From assembly GCA_002471225.1 (NCBI GenBank), contig DKPO01000030.1, forward strand, positions 1 through 64,000: a stretch of DNA of 64,000 nucleotides, written 5' to 3'. Shown here piece by piece: positions 14,705-24,701 of the stretch. How positions within the stretch are numbered: the first letter of the stretch is position 1; the number at the start of each line of letters is the position of its first letter. The notes under the pieces were generated by a model. The model had not been told where the DNA came from, searched no databases, and saw nothing but the letters and a program-made list of their open reading frames with translations. A program made the translations under genes and the position numbers. This DNA comes from Porphyromonadaceae bacterium UBA7332. Its GTDB lineage: Bacteria > Bacteroidota > Bacteroidia > Bacteroidales > UBA7332.

Positions 14705-15169
14705 ATGAGATTTTTAAGTATTTTGATCGTACTAATCAGTTTCCTGACAAGTAATATGTCAGCGAAAGCAGAAGGGAAAGAAGCAGAAGCGGTTAATGAT
14801 AATGTTAAATGGGAGTTTTACGCTTCTACAGAAGAAACAGTATCGAAAGAATTAAATGAGCTGTTTGATGATATTTATGTTCAAAAAGAAGAAGTCGTAC
14901 CGGGTGATCCGAATAAACGGACGGTCATACGTAAACCTGATATTTATTACACAGTTCGTTCATTAGATAAATATATAAAGAAAGCCACAAAAAAAGGAGA
15001 TTATACACCTTTGGAGAGCGAAAAGTTACGGGTACATCTTTATCAGGTGGCACTAGCAGCGATTGACAGCGATACAGATTCATTTGAATCAAGTCTCCGA
15101 AAATACAAAAAAGACCAACCGGGTCAGCTAATGTTGTTTCAAAGAGTTTCTTTGAAAAGTGTATATTAA
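14705..15169 (+). CDS. small secreted protein of unknown function
   Basis: 154 aa. A clear signal peptide (MRFLSILIVLISFLTSNMSAKA) precedes a charged, mostly helical-looking mature part of about 130 residues rich in Lys, Glu and Asp, with the segment VIRKPDIYYTVRSLDKYIKK. No known domain is recognised. It lies 74 bp before the SusC gene on the same strand, so it might be cotranscribed with the SusC-SusD-phosphodiesterase unit, but the gap has no clear promoter or terminator to settle this. Confidence 0.7.
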   Translation: MRFLSILIVLISFLTSNMSAKAEGKEAEAVNDNVKWEFYASTEETVSKELNELFDDIYVQKEEVVPGDPNKRTVIRKPDIYYTVRSLDKYIKKATKKGDYTPLESEKLRVHLYQVALAAIDSDTDSFESSLRKYKKDQPGQLMLFQRVSLKSVY

Positions 15170-15243
15170 TATCTTATTAATCGGGAATCAAAAAAATAAC
15201 TAATCATAAAGGGCACATAGCCATTCTTCTATTACAGATTTAA

Positions 15244-18200
15244 ATGAAAAAGTACTTATTCTTATTTATCGGGTTACTCTCGGTATTATCTCTTACGGCC
15301 CAAAAAATAAATGTCAAAGGGATTGTAAGTGACCAGGCTGGTTTTACTATGCCGGGTGTGACTGTACAGGTCAAAAATCAATCAACTATCGGGACAGTAA
15401 GTGATTTAGATGGACAATACCATCTTTCTGTTCCATCTAATAGTATATTAATCTTCTCTTATATAGGGTTTGCTCCTCAGGAACTGAAAGTCGGTGCGAA
15501 GGATGAAGTCCTTAATGTCGTATTAAAAGAGGAAACGGAAGCGATTGATGAAGTTGTAGTAACAGCTATCGGTATCAGACAGCAGAAGAAGAAACTGGGT
15601 TATACGACACAACAGGTGAATACAGAGGCTTTGGAGCAGCCGGGAACAATCAATGTAGGTAATGCTCTGTCGGGGCAAGTTGCCGGTTTAACGGTAAATA
15701 ACCCGACAGGGATATTTCAGGCACCATCATTTTCTCTTCGTGGTAAGACACCATTGATGGTTATTGATGGTGTACCTGTTGAAAGTGACTTATTTGATGT
15801 ATCGGCAGAAAATATAGCAAGTATCAATGTACTTAAAGGTACAGCGGCTGCAGCCCTTTACGGAGCGAGAGGTAAGGATGGAGCAATTCTTATTACAACA
15901 AAATCGGCTTCGGATAAAGGTATTAATGTTTCAGTCGGATTGACGAGCATGGTGACAGCCGGTTTTACTGTGTTCCCCGAAACTCAGAATCAATTCGGAT
16001 CCGGTTCTAACGGAAAGTATGAATTCTGGGATGGAGCTGACGGTGGTATTTCGGATGGAGATATGACCTGGGGCCCTCAATTCGGACCAGGTGTAATGAT
16101 TGCTCAATGGAATAGTCCGATTCGCGATAAAGAAACAGGAGAAGTTATTCCCTGGTATGGCGATGTTTCGGGAAGTCAGTATGACGACAGATCGCGATAT
16201 GAAAGAGTTCCTATTGCTTGGGAATCTCATGATAATCTAAGAGATTTCTTAAGAACGGGATTAGTAACAACAGCGACCTTTTCTATTTCAAGTAAAACAG
16301 AAAAGTCGGGCTATTTCTTTACCGGAGATTTTTCGAACCAGGTTGGTCAGGTTCCAAATACCTCAGTAAATAATGGTGGCCTTAACTTTAACGGGAATTG
16401 GGAGTTAAGCTCTAATGTTCAGTTGAGTTCTTCATTAAGTTATAATAAAGTTTACTCTCCCAATTATCCCCGTTATGGTTACGGACCCAAAAATCATATG
16501 TATACAATCCTCCTGTGGATGGGGAATGATGTAAATGGAAAAGATCTTGCGAACCATTACTGGAGACCGGATTCAGAAGGTTATCGCCAGGCTAATTATA
16601 ATTATGCATGGTATAATAACCCGTGGTTTGCAACGAATGAACTAACTCAGATTCATGATCGTAATACAGTAAACGGACAAGCCCGTTTAAATTGGGATAT
16701 TCTACCGGGATTAACCTTACAAGGTAGAGCAGCTGCTCGTCTTGAAGATACATTCGAAGATATGAAAAGTCCTAAATCTTATATGAATTACGGAGATTCG
16801 AGAAACGGCGATTATAAGATATGGAATCAATCAAAACTGGATGTGAATACGGATATATTAGCTACCTGGACTCAGGCTTTATCACGTAATTTCTCATATA
16901 CTGTAAATGCAGGAGCATCCTTGTTTTATAGACAAAAAAGAAATGAGTTCCAGAGTACGGATGGACTGATCGTTCCCGGAATATTTAATATGGGTAATAG
17001 CTTGAATCCGGTCAGATCAACGAACGGGTTGAATGAAAAAGCTATTGAATCTGTTTATGCTACGGTAAATATGGATCTGTTCGATGCTTTATATCTGACA
17101 TTTACGGGAAGAAATGACTGGTCATCAACATTATCTTCTTCAAATAATTCATATTTCTATCCTTCCATAGCAGCTAGTACAATGCTTTCTCAGTTTATAA
17201 AATTACCTGCTGCAGTAGATTATCTGAAAATAAATGGTGCATGGGCTGTTGTTTCCAGTGACTTGAATCCATATTCTCTTTATCCAACTTACCAAAATGG
17301 TATTATTTACGGAAGTATGCCTTCTGTTACTTATCCAAGTTCTGTAAATGGTTCATCGGTATTGCTTAACCCGGATATTTTACCTCAAAAAACAAGTTCT
17401 TATGAAGTTGGTGCATCTGTTTCATTCTGGAGAAATCGTTTAACAGCAGAAGCAACTTACTATCGAATGAAAGATGAGAATAGTATCATCATGTTACCGA
17501 TATCAGAAGCCTCAGGATTTCCTTACAGATACGTGAATGGTAATGAATACACGACTAACGGATTCGAGTTTATATTAGGTGCAGCTCCCGTGAGAGGTAA
17601 AGTTTTTAACTGGAATCTGACGGCTAACATGAGTACGAACATCAAACGTCTTACCGGTATCTACGGGAACCAGGATAAGTTTGGTGATTTAAGGTTAAAT
17701 GACAGAGCTGATGCGATGTATGCCACAGAATGGGAGAAGAGTGCTGACGGGCAGTTAATATTGGATAAGAATACGGGATTGCCAACCAAAAGTGCTTATA
17801 AAACAAAAATAGGTAATGCAGATCCGGATATGCGTTTCGGTCTTCAAAATACATTTAATGTAAAGAATTTTACGGTGAATATTGATATTGACGGTGCGAT
17901 AGGTGGTACGCTGATTTCTACGACTACACAAAAAATGTGGTGGGGCGGGAAACATCCTGAATCGGTTATTTATCGTGCTGAAGAATATGCAAACGGTGGA
18001 AATCCTATTTATGTGCCACAAGGGGTTAATATCGTAAGTGGTGAGGTTAAATACGATATTAATGGTAATATCTTATCTGATACCCGTGTTTATCAAGCGA
18101 ATCAGACAGCTGTAAATATTCAGACCTGGGCACAGAATTATCCTTACAGAGCTGTAGTGAAAACCGATGAGAGTGAGTTGTTTGCGAATACATTTAAACG

Positions 18201-18417
18201 CTCTTTCCTTAAACTGCGCAGAGTTTCCGTTAGTTATGATTTGAAAAATGTGATTCGTAATGATAAGATTAAAGGATTGCGCCTGAGCTTATTCGGAAAT
18301 AATCTGGCAGTGTGGAAAAAGACCCCTTATCTGGATCCTGATTTTGGTGCATCGGATGGTGATTTACAAGATCCGTCGGCCAGATATATAGGAATAAGTG
18401 CAACGATAAATTTATAA
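15244..18417 (+). CDS. SusC/RagA-type TonB-linked outer-membrane transporter
   Basis: 1057 aa. Order: signal peptide (ends SLTAQ), carboxypeptidase-regulatory-like domain (about 22-92, with GTVSDLDGQYHLSVPSNS and FSYIGF), TonB-box region (EAIDEVVVTAIGI), plug domain (about 115-220, with LKGTAAAALYGARGKDG, the SusC signature) and a beta-barrel. It imports, with its SusD partner six bases downstream, a ligand bound at the cell surface, using TonB energy. The ALGI-type sequence (VVVTAIGIRQQKKKLGYT) marks the subgroup that usually pairs with the shorter SusD-like proteins. The third gene of the unit encodes a PHP phosphodiesterase, which is the only clue to the cargo. Confidence 0.95.
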   Translation: MKKYLFLFIGLLSVLSLTAQKINVKGIVSDQAGFTMPGVTVQVKNQSTIGTVSDLDGQYHLSVPSNSILIFSYIGFAPQELKVGAKDEVLNVVLKEETEAIDEVVVTAIGIRQQKKKLGYTTQQVNTEALEQPGTINVGNALSGQVAGLTVNNPTGIFQAPSFSLRGKTPLMVIDGVPVESDLFDVSAENIASINVLKGTAAAALYGARGKDGAILITTKSASDKGINVSVGLTSMVTAGFTVFPETQNQFGSGSNGKYEFWDGADGGISDGDMTWGPQFGPGVMIAQWNSPIRDKETGEVIPWYGDVSGSQYDDRSRYERVPIAWESHDNLRDFLRTGLVTTATFSISSKTEKSGYFFTGDFSNQVGQVPNTSVNNGGLNFNGNWELSSNVQLSSSLSYNKVYSPNYPRYGYGPKNHMYTILLWMGNDVNGKDLANHYWRPDSEGYRQANYNYAWYNNPWFATNELTQIHDRNTVNGQARLNWDILPGLTLQGRAAARLEDTFEDMKSPKSYMNYGDSRNGDYKIWNQSKLDVNTDILATWTQALSRNFSYTVNAGASLFYRQKRNEFQSTDGLIVPGIFNMGNSLNPVRSTNGLNEKAIESVYATVNMDLFDALYLTFTGRNDWSSTLSSSNNSYFYPSIAASTMLSQFIKLPAAVDYLKINGAWAVVSSDLNPYSLYPTYQNGIIYGSMPSVTYPSSVNGSSVLLNPDILPQKTSSYEVGASVSFWRNRLTAEATYYRMKDENSIIMLPISEASGFPYRYVNGNEYTTNGFEFILGAAPVRGKVFNWNLTANMSTNIKRLTGIYGNQDKFGDLRLNDRADAMYATEWEKSADGQLILDKNTGLPTKSAYKTKIGNADPDMRFGLQNTFNVKNFTVNIDIDGAIGGTLISTTTQKMWWGGKHPESVIYRAEEYANGGNPIYVPQGVNIVSGEVKYDINGNILSDTRVYQANQTAVNIQTWAQNYPYRAVVKTDESELFANTFKRSFLKLRRVSVSYDLKNVIRNDKIKGLRLSLFGNNLAVWKKTPYLDPDFGASDGDLQDPSARYIGISATINL

Positions 18418-18423
18418 ACGAGA

Positions 18424-19917
18424 ATGAAAAAGAATATTAGATATAGTTTTATTTCGCTTCTGTTTTTGTTAGGATCGGTATCCTGTGTTGATTTGGCAGA
18501 AATGAATATCGACCCCAATAACGCTTCGACTACGAATCCGCAATTGCTTTTAACGAGTATATCATTTAATGCATTTAATAATAGTGGCAAATCTCCGATG
18601 TATGCAATGCGTCAATTGGTTCAGACGGACGGAGAAAGTTCTTCTCAATTGTATAAATGGAATAGGGGAGACTTTGGAGATTATTCATCTTTACGCAATA
18701 TATATAAAATGGATGAGGAGGCATTGCGCACGAACCAGCCGGTATTCCGTGCTTTGGCCTCTTTTTTTAAAGCTCACTATTATTATAGATTGGCAATGAC
18801 TTTCGGAAATGTACCATGTAGTGAAGCTATTAAAGGAGAAACAGATGCATTATTCTTTCCAAAATATGATTCGCAGGAAGAGGTCCTTTTGTTTGTCTTG
18901 AAAGAGTTGGAAAATGCAAATTCAATTTTGACAGTATATGAAAATGAACCTATTTCAGGAGATATTATTTATAACGGAGATGCTAAGAAATGGAGAAAGC
19001 TTGTAAATGCTTACCGTTTGAAGGTGCTCATGTCTTTTTCTCAGAAAAGTCAGATTGGTAATTTACCGGTAGCTGATACTTTTGCAAAGATCGTATCTTC
19101 AGAACCCCTGATGGAATCTGAGGCTGATAACGGACAGTTGATTTATCTGGATCAGCAAAGTAACCGATATCCATATTTTAATGATAGTGATTTCGGTTCC
19201 GGAATGTATATGGATTCTACTTATATTGCACTATTAGCTCAACGAAAGGATCCTCGTTTATTTGCAATAGCTACACAGATACCTAAGGCAGCAGAGGCTG
19301 CCAGACCAATTGATGATTTTAGTTCTTACGATGGAGGAGATCCGATTAAGCCTTATGCTGAAGTAAACACAAAGGCTGCAAACGGATTGGTGTCTAAGCC
19401 ACAGCCACGTTATTATAAAAATGCGACAAATGAACCCTTTATTCTTTTGGGATTTAGCGAACAACAATTAATTTTAGCGGAAAGTATCGTACGTGGATGG
19501 ACTCAGGGAGATGATCAAGCTTTTTATGACTCAGCAGTAAAAGCATCATTTCGCTTTTATGCTACGTATGCTAAAGATTTTGCCACGTATCTTACTGAAG
19601 CTGATGCAGACAAATATCTTAACGGACAACTTGTTGCATATGATAAGAGTATGAATGCCAGGGATAAAATTGAGCGTATTGTTACGCAAAAATATATTCC
19701 GTCTTTTTTGCAGGCTGGTGGCTGGTTCGGTCTATTCGAATATCAGCGCACGGGATATCCGGAGCTACGCAAGAATGATTTAATGCAGGTCCCTTACAGA
19801 TGGATGTATCCGCAAAGTGAGTATAACAATAATCCTGACAATGTTCAATCAGCTTTGAGTAGCCAATTCGGAGGCAATGACAGGATTACGGATAAGACTT
19901 GGATTTTTAACCAATAA
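18424..19917 (+). CDS. SusD/RagB-type surface lipoprotein
   Basis: 497 aa. A lipoprotein signal ends at Cys21 (LLGSVSC). The helical TPR-like fold of SusD proteins is indicated by YYRLAMTFGNVPCSEA, an ALASFFKAHYYYR stretch and the late segment ERIVTQKYIPSFLQAGGWFGLFEYQRTGYPEL. This resembles the SusD-like group that pairs with ALGI-type SusC proteins. It is the lid and binder of the transporter encoded six bases upstream, and the phosphodiesterase gene begins seven bases downstream, so the three are translated from one message. Confidence 0.92.
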   Translation: MKKNIRYSFISLLFLLGSVSCVDLAEMNIDPNNASTTNPQLLLTSISFNAFNNSGKSPMYAMRQLVQTDGESSSQLYKWNRGDFGDYSSLRNIYKMDEEALRTNQPVFRALASFFKAHYYYRLAMTFGNVPCSEAIKGETDALFFPKYDSQEEVLLFVLKELENANSILTVYENEPISGDIIYNGDAKKWRKLVNAYRLKVLMSFSQKSQIGNLPVADTFAKIVSSEPLMESEADNGQLIYLDQQSNRYPYFNDSDFGSGMYMDSTYIALLAQRKDPRLFAIATQIPKAAEAARPIDDFSSYDGGDPIKPYAEVNTKAANGLVSKPQPRYYKNATNEPFILLGFSEQQLILAESIVRGWTQGDDQAFYDSAVKASFRFYATYAKDFATYLTEADADKYLNGQLVAYDKSMNARDKIERIVTQKYIPSFLQAGGWFGLFEYQRTGYPELRKNDLMQVPYRWMYPQSEYNNNPDNVQSALSSQFGGNDRITDKTWIFNQ

Positions 19918-19923
19918 TACACA

Positions 19924-21042
19924 ATGAAAAAATTAATTTATGTTTGTGCATGCTTTTCTCTGCTTGCACAAACACAGCTTTCAGCACAGAACGCAACGAG
20001 ACCCCGGGCGATAAAAGTAGCCAATGAATACAGCACTACACGTAAAGAAATAAACATTCCTCAGATTGATGGTTATGTTCCCCTGAAGTGTGATTTTCAT
20101 ATACATACTATGTTCTCAGACGGGAGTGTGTGGCCAACAGTCAGAGTACAGGAAGCCTGGGAAGAAGGGCTGGATGTGATTGCGATAACAGATCACTTAG
20201 AGTATAGGCCGCATAAAGCAGATCATAATCTATCTCATAATCGCTCTTATGAATTAGCTGAGGATGAGGCGAAGAAGAAAAATATTGTTCTGATTAAGGG
20301 TACGGAGGTGACAAGGAATATGCCTCCGGGACATTTCAACTTACTATTCATAAAAGATGCAGATAAATTTGATCAACCTGATTTCATGAAAGTAATGGAT
20401 GAGGCGAAAGCCCAGGATGCTTTTGTTTTATGGAATCATCCTGGATGGGGGACAGACTCAACTCGCTGGCATGATATACATGAAACGCTATATAAAAATG
20501 GACTTATTCACGGGATTGAAGTTTTTAATGAGTTGGAATGGTATCCCGAAGCTTTAGATTGGGTGCTGAATAAAAACCTGACACTTATTGGCAATTCAGA
20601 TGTACATGGAGTGACAAATAAATTATATGAGATTAATGAGGCAACCTTTCGGCCAATGACTATTGTTTTGGCCAAAGATAAATCAGAATCTTCTGTTCGT
20701 GAAGCAATGTTTGCAGGACGTACGTTTATTTATTTTTTTGGTCAGGTGATGGGAAAAGAGGATTTGTTACGCAAGTTATTTGAAAACTCAGTTACAGTCG
20801 GACTACCTCATTACGATACTAAAGACAGAAGTTACGTTGAGGTGACCAATCATTCGGATATTCCTGTTAAGTTACGATCATTGTCAAATATAAAAGGATA
20901 TCCATCAGCTATAGATATTCCCGGGGGAAAAAGTGTTTTAGTAACGATTCCTCAAAAAAATATTACCTCTGATTCTCCCGTTTATGAAGTGGAGAATTAT
21001 ATTATAAGCCCTGAAAAACATTTACAAATAAAGCTGTTCTAG
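19924..21042 (+). CDS. exported PHP-domain phosphodiesterase (Sb-PDE-like)
   Basis: 372 aa. Signal peptide (ends QLSAQ), then a PHP metal-hydrolase domain. The ligands are all visible: His59 and His61 (FHIH), Asp66, Asp90-His91 (ITDHLEY), the Glu in KGTEVTR, the His in LWNHPGWG, and the DVH of GNSDVHG. The sequence strongly resembles the family named after the Sphingobium phosphodiesterase Sb-PDE, which hydrolyses organophosphate diesters. The C-terminal about 90 residues form a beta-rich extension. It is exported to the periplasm and tied to SusC and SusD, suggesting that a phosphodiester is captured, imported and hydrolysed. The natural substrate is unknown; glycerophosphodiesters or teichoic-acid-like polymers are candidates by inference only. 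Confidence 0.85.
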   Translation: MKKLIYVCACFSLLAQTQLSAQNATRPRAIKVANEYSTTRKEINIPQIDGYVPLKCDFHIHTMFSDGSVWPTVRVQEAWEEGLDVIAITDHLEYRPHKADHNLSHNRSYELAEDEAKKKNIVLIKGTEVTRNMPPGHFNLLFIKDADKFDQPDFMKVMDEAKAQDAFVLWNHPGWGTDSTRWHDIHETLYKNGLIHGIEVFNELEWYPEALDWVLNKNLTLIGNSDVHGVTNKLYEINEATFRPMTIVLAKDKSESSVREAMFAGRTFIYFFGQVMGKEDLLRKLFENSVTVGLPHYDTKDRSYVEVTNHSDIPVKLRSLSNIKGYPSAIDIPGGKSVLVTIPQKNITSDSPVYEVENYIISPEKHLQIKLF

Positions 21043-21073
21043 TTTTATTGCGTGATAAAGGATGTTGAAGAAC

Positions 21074-21107
21074 TTTGGCTGTTATAGCAAAATTCTATCT
21101 ATTTTTG
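21074..21107 (+). promoter_or_regulatory. possible promoter before the pseudouridine synthase gene
   Basis: TTTG at 21074-21077 and TATTTTTG at 21100-21107, 22 bp apart, slightly wide for the consensus. The position favours the ATG at 21149 over earlier ATGs at 21062 and 21110. Confidence 0.45.
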
Positions 21108-21148
21108 TGATGTGCAAAAATGAAACAACTCCCTTTATCACGCTTTTT

Positions 21149-22768
21149 ATGTTACATCGTTTTCAAGAATTAATCTATTCGGAAGAGTGTCCGAAACAAT
21201 TTACTTATCCATTTTACTATATACCTCATAGGTTGACTTTACTGGCTTCCGATGAGGTGAAGGCGTATATCGAAAGTCGTGGAGACTGGAGTTCAGAGCT
21301 TGAAAAAGGAAAAATGTTCGGGGTTCTGGTTGTTCGGGATCATAACGCTGAGTTGGGTTTCCTGGCTGCTTTCTCAGGGATAATAGCAGGAAGTAATATG
21401 CATGATTACTTTGTCCCGCCTGTATTTGATTTACTAAATCCCGGGGGATATTTTAAGGAGGAAGAGAGAAATATATCTGAAATCAATAAAATGATTTTAA
21501 GCTTTCAGGATCAAGATGATTATAAGCAATTAAAAGATACATTGACCTTATTAGAGTTTGAGAAAACTCGTGATTTGAATTCCTTTAAAAACAGGATGAA
21601 AGCTTCTAAAACAGAAAGGGAACAGAAGAGATCTTCTGAATTGTCATCTGAAGAAGAAGCGGAATTGATCAAAGAAAGTCAGTTTCAGAAAGCCGAACTT
21701 AAAAGAAAAGAAAAATACTGGCAGAAACAAATTTCAGAGATGCAAATCCGATTGAGTCAGTATGATGATCAAATCCAGCAATGGAAAAAAGAACGTAAAG
21801 AGAGATCTGCTAACTTGCAACAGTGGCTTTTTGATCAATTTTCTGTTCTGAATGCCAATGGAGAATCAAAAAGTTTAAGAGAGATATTTACGCATACCGT
21901 GCAGAAAACTCCCCCTGCAGGAGCTGGAGAATGTGCCGGACCTAAATTGTTGCAATATGCGTATGCCAATGGTTTGACTCCGATTGCAATGGCTGAGTTT
22001 TGGTGGGGTGCTTCGCCCAAAACAGAGGTCAGAGAGCATGGTCATTTCTATCCTGCATGTAAAGGTAAGTGCGAACCTATTCTTGGACATATGTTGCAAG
22101 GCCTTGATGTTGAACCTAACCCTTTGGCGACAGACCATTCCAAAGATTTGGATATGGAAATCCTTTATGATGATCCGTGGTTATGCGTGATTTGTAAGCC
22201 TGCCGGTCTGTTAAGTGTTCCCGGGAAATCGGGACACGATAATGTATATGACCGGATTATTAAACTATATCCCGAGGCAACGGGTCCGTTAATCGTTCAT
22301 AGGCTTGATATGGCTACATCCGGTTTGCTGGTTATTGCGAAAACGAAAGAAGTACATCAGAATTTGCAAGCTCAGTTTAAAAACCGGAGTGTAAAGAAAA
22401 GATATGTAGCACTTCTCGATGGTATTTTGAGTAATAGGAAAGATGAAATCAACTTGCCTATCTCTCCGGACTTTTATGATCGTCCCCGGCAAATTGTTGA
22501 TCATGTGAGTGGAAAGCCGGCTATAACTTATTATGAAGTGTTGTCAACCGGACCAACCTTTACGCGAGTTGCTTTCTATCCATTAACAGGAAGAACACAT
22601 CAGTTACGGTTACATGCTGCTGCATCAGAGGGTTTGAATTCTCCTATTCATGGAGATGAATTGTATGGCAATAAGGCTGATAGATTATATTTACATGCCG
22701 AATATTTAAGCTTTACCCATCCGGTAACCGATGAAGTGATAAGTTTTGAAAAGAAGGCTCAGTTTTAA
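21149..22768 (+). CDS. large RluA-family RNA pseudouridine synthase
   Basis: 539 aa from the preferred ATG at 21149. The C-terminal third (about residues 330-535) is a complete RluA catalytic domain: YDDPWLCVICKPAGLLSVPG, the catalytic Asp in HRLDMATSGLL, KKRYVALLDG and LTGRTHQLRLH. The N-terminal part, about 320 residues, is a Bacteroidetes-type extension with a long charged coiled coil (about 125-235) and a conserved AGAGECAGPKLLQYAY segment. It isomerises uridine in rRNA or tRNA; the target position cannot be told. Single gene, with a hairpin downstream at 22777-22810. Confidence 0.88.
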   Translation: MLHRFQELIYSEECPKQFTYPFYYIPHRLTLLASDEVKAYIESRGDWSSELEKGKMFGVLVVRDHNAELGFLAAFSGIIAGSNMHDYFVPPVFDLLNPGGYFKEEERNISEINKMILSFQDQDDYKQLKDTLTLLEFEKTRDLNSFKNRMKASKTEREQKRSSELSSEEEAELIKESQFQKAELKRKEKYWQKQISEMQIRLSQYDDQIQQWKKERKERSANLQQWLFDQFSVLNANGESKSLREIFTHTVQKTPPAGAGECAGPKLLQYAYANGLTPIAMAEFWWGASPKTEVREHGHFYPACKGKCEPILGHMLQGLDVEPNPLATDHSKDLDMEILYDDPWLCVICKPAGLLSVPGKSGHDNVYDRIIKLYPEATGPLIVHRLDMATSGLLVIAKTKEVHQNLQAQFKNRSVKKRYVALLDGILSNRKDEINLPISPDFYDRPRQIVDHVSGKPAITYYEVLSTGPTFTRVAFYPLTGRTHQLRLHAAASEGLNSPIHGDELYGNKADRLYLHAEYLSFTHPVTDEVISFEKKAQF

Positions 22769-22776
22769 AAGAATAA

Positions 22777-22810
22777 TCCCATCATCGATTTTCACAAATC
22801 AATGATGGGA
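22777..22810. terminator. hairpin between convergent genes
   Basis: TCCCATCATCGATTT and AAATCAATGATGGGA pair with one or two interruptions. No T-run follows directly, so termination strength is uncertain. Confidence 0.5.
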
Positions 22811-22869
22811 CCTATAGTCATTAAATAATAATTACTTTATGTTTTTTATTTATGCATGAAATATTTGAA

Positions 22870-24684
22870 TTACCATCCCGGATTTTGAACCAGTTTTTTT
22901 GATTTCTGGATTTCTCCTAAAGGAATCGGATATAAGTACATACGTTTTTCAAAAATACGTCTTTCAAAAACGATTCGATTCATAAACTCATCAAGATTAT
23001 TTCCATTCATGTTCATTCCATGGAAATCTCCACCTTGTCTTCCTTCCGGTTTATCAGCAATCATTAGACGGCGAACATCAAAATAGCGCTGACCTTCACA
23101 GAATAATTCAACTTTACGTTCGTGAATAATGGCAAGTCTCTGTTGTTCTTTGTCTCCTTTGATTTCTGGTTTTATCGTTGCTAAAGGAGCAATTCCTGCA
23201 CGTACTCTTACTTTATCAATATATTCCAGAATACGAGGATCCGAAGGATTCAATTCATTTAAGACCTCTGCGTATAACAGATAGAAATCAGCTAAACGGA
23301 AAATAATAGAAGGTCTGTATTGAGACTTCGGATTAGAACCCTGATTCAATAAGGTTTTGTTCATGCCTTTATATAATAGAGTTCCTGTATAGCAATTATC
23401 TCCTTTTGAATTGTCTTCTGTTTGTCCTTTATGGAAGAATATTTTAGTACTAGTCTTTTGCCAGGTTTTGCCGGCATAGGTTATAGCCTGATAAAAACGA
23501 GGTTCTCTGTTTTTATACATATTCGGGATGCCATCTGCAGCAATGCCCTCTTCATTGTACAACGGAGATTCATCTATTTTCTTCCCATCAGACATATAAA
23601 AAGCATCTACCAGCTCCTGTGTAACTCCTACGCAGCTGAATCCCTGGTAAACACCACGGGGAGTGCATCGACGTTCGCGACCTTCACCATCAACTCCTCC
23701 CCATGAATTATTAGAACTGGCCCAAAGAACTTCCGGATTATCTTCTGCTATCTGGAATAATTGATATAGTGATTCCTCCGCATTAATTTCATTTTTGTCA
23801 TCACGAATTATGTATAGATCATGTTTTCCTTCGCTATAGCTTAAGAGCTTTTCTAATGCAGACTTAGCTTTTTCCCACTTAGCTGCATCTTTCTCAGGGA
23901 AGAGTTGCTTACCGGTATTATCACGGAGCTGTACAGCCTCGAAATATCCACCATTATATAACGGACTTGCTGCATAGACGTGCAGTTTCGCCAGTACAGC
24001 AAGTGCTGCAGATTTAGTCGGAGCTGCTGCTCTTTCTTTAGGTTCGGACTCCGGGAGAAGCTCCAGACAAGCATTAATTTCTGAATCAATAAATGCAACC
24101 ATTTCATCCAAAGAGGCTCTGTAGAAGTCAAGATCTGTATCGTTTGGAGAAACCGATTTATCCATAATCGGAGCCGATCCATACAATTCAAAAAGAAGAT
24201 AATGGTAATAAGCACGTAAGAAGCGAGCTTCATTTTTTAAGAGAGCTAATTCAGCTTCATCAATAAAATCAGTATCTCCCGAAGGTGGAATAGTATGTGC
24301 ATTTTCCAGAAACAGATTCGCCTGACGAATTTGTTTGTAGAGGTGCCATCTTGAGAATTCTGCATTCCCTGCATGATAGCCTACAGAAGCTACATTTTTA
24401 GTATTTCCCTGAGCATTCTTTAATTCGTCCCCAATAGCAGGCCACGGATTATCTAAACCGTTTAGACCATTGTATGAGCCATCAAGAATGATATGAGAAT
24501 AGTTAGGAATACCACTATATATATATCGGTGAAAGCGTCGTGTATAGACTGTATTATTAAACACTTCTTCCATATTTAGTTCAGCAGCTAATTGGTCAGA
24601 GACATCCAGATAAGAACATCCGGTTGTTGCTGAAGCAATCATTGCTGCAAGTAGCAACTGTTTGAGTTTATTTGATATTTTCAT
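22870..24684 (-). CDS. SusD/RagB-type surface lipoprotein
   Basis: 604 aa. Lipoprotein signal with Cys23 (ASATTGCSYLDV). The long classical RagB/SusD architecture is visible: YKQIRQANLFLENA, EARFLRAYYHYLLFELYGSAPI, a mid-protein loop region, the RLADFYLLYAEVLNELNPSD helix pair and the family C-terminus ELFCEGQRYFDVRRLMIAD ... YLYPIPLGEIQKSKKLVQNPGW. It binds ligand at the cell surface as partner of the SusC encoded 17 bp upstream. Third gene of a DUF1735-SusC-SusD unit transcribed from beyond 29145. Confidence 0.95.
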   Translation of the reverse strand: MKISNKLKQLLLAAMIASATTGCSYLDVSDQLAAELNMEEVFNNTVYTRRFHRYIYSGIPNYSHIILDGSYNGLNGLDNPWPAIGDELKNAQGNTKNVASVGYHAGNAEFSRWHLYKQIRQANLFLENAHTIPPSGDTDFIDEAELALLKNEARFLRAYYHYLLFELYGSAPIMDKSVSPNDTDLDFYRASLDEMVAFIDSEINACLELLPESEPKERAAAPTKSAALAVLAKLHVYAASPLYNGGYFEAVQLRDNTGKQLFPEKDAAKWEKAKSALEKLLSYSEGKHDLYIIRDDKNEINAEESLYQLFQIAEDNPEVLWASSNNSWGGVDGEGRERRCTPRGVYQGFSCVGVTQELVDAFYMSDGKKIDESPLYNEEGIAADGIPNMYKNREPRFYQAITYAGKTWQKTSTKIFFHKGQTEDNSKGDNCYTGTLLYKGMNKTLLNQGSNPKSQYRPSIIFRLADFYLLYAEVLNELNPSDPRILEYIDKVRVRAGIAPLATIKPEIKGDKEQQRLAIIHERKVELFCEGQRYFDVRRLMIADKPEGRQGGDFHGMNMNGNNLDEFMNRIVFERRIFEKRMYLYPIPLGEIQKSKKLVQNPGW

Positions 24685-24701
24685 TGTTTACATTTTAAGA
24701 G

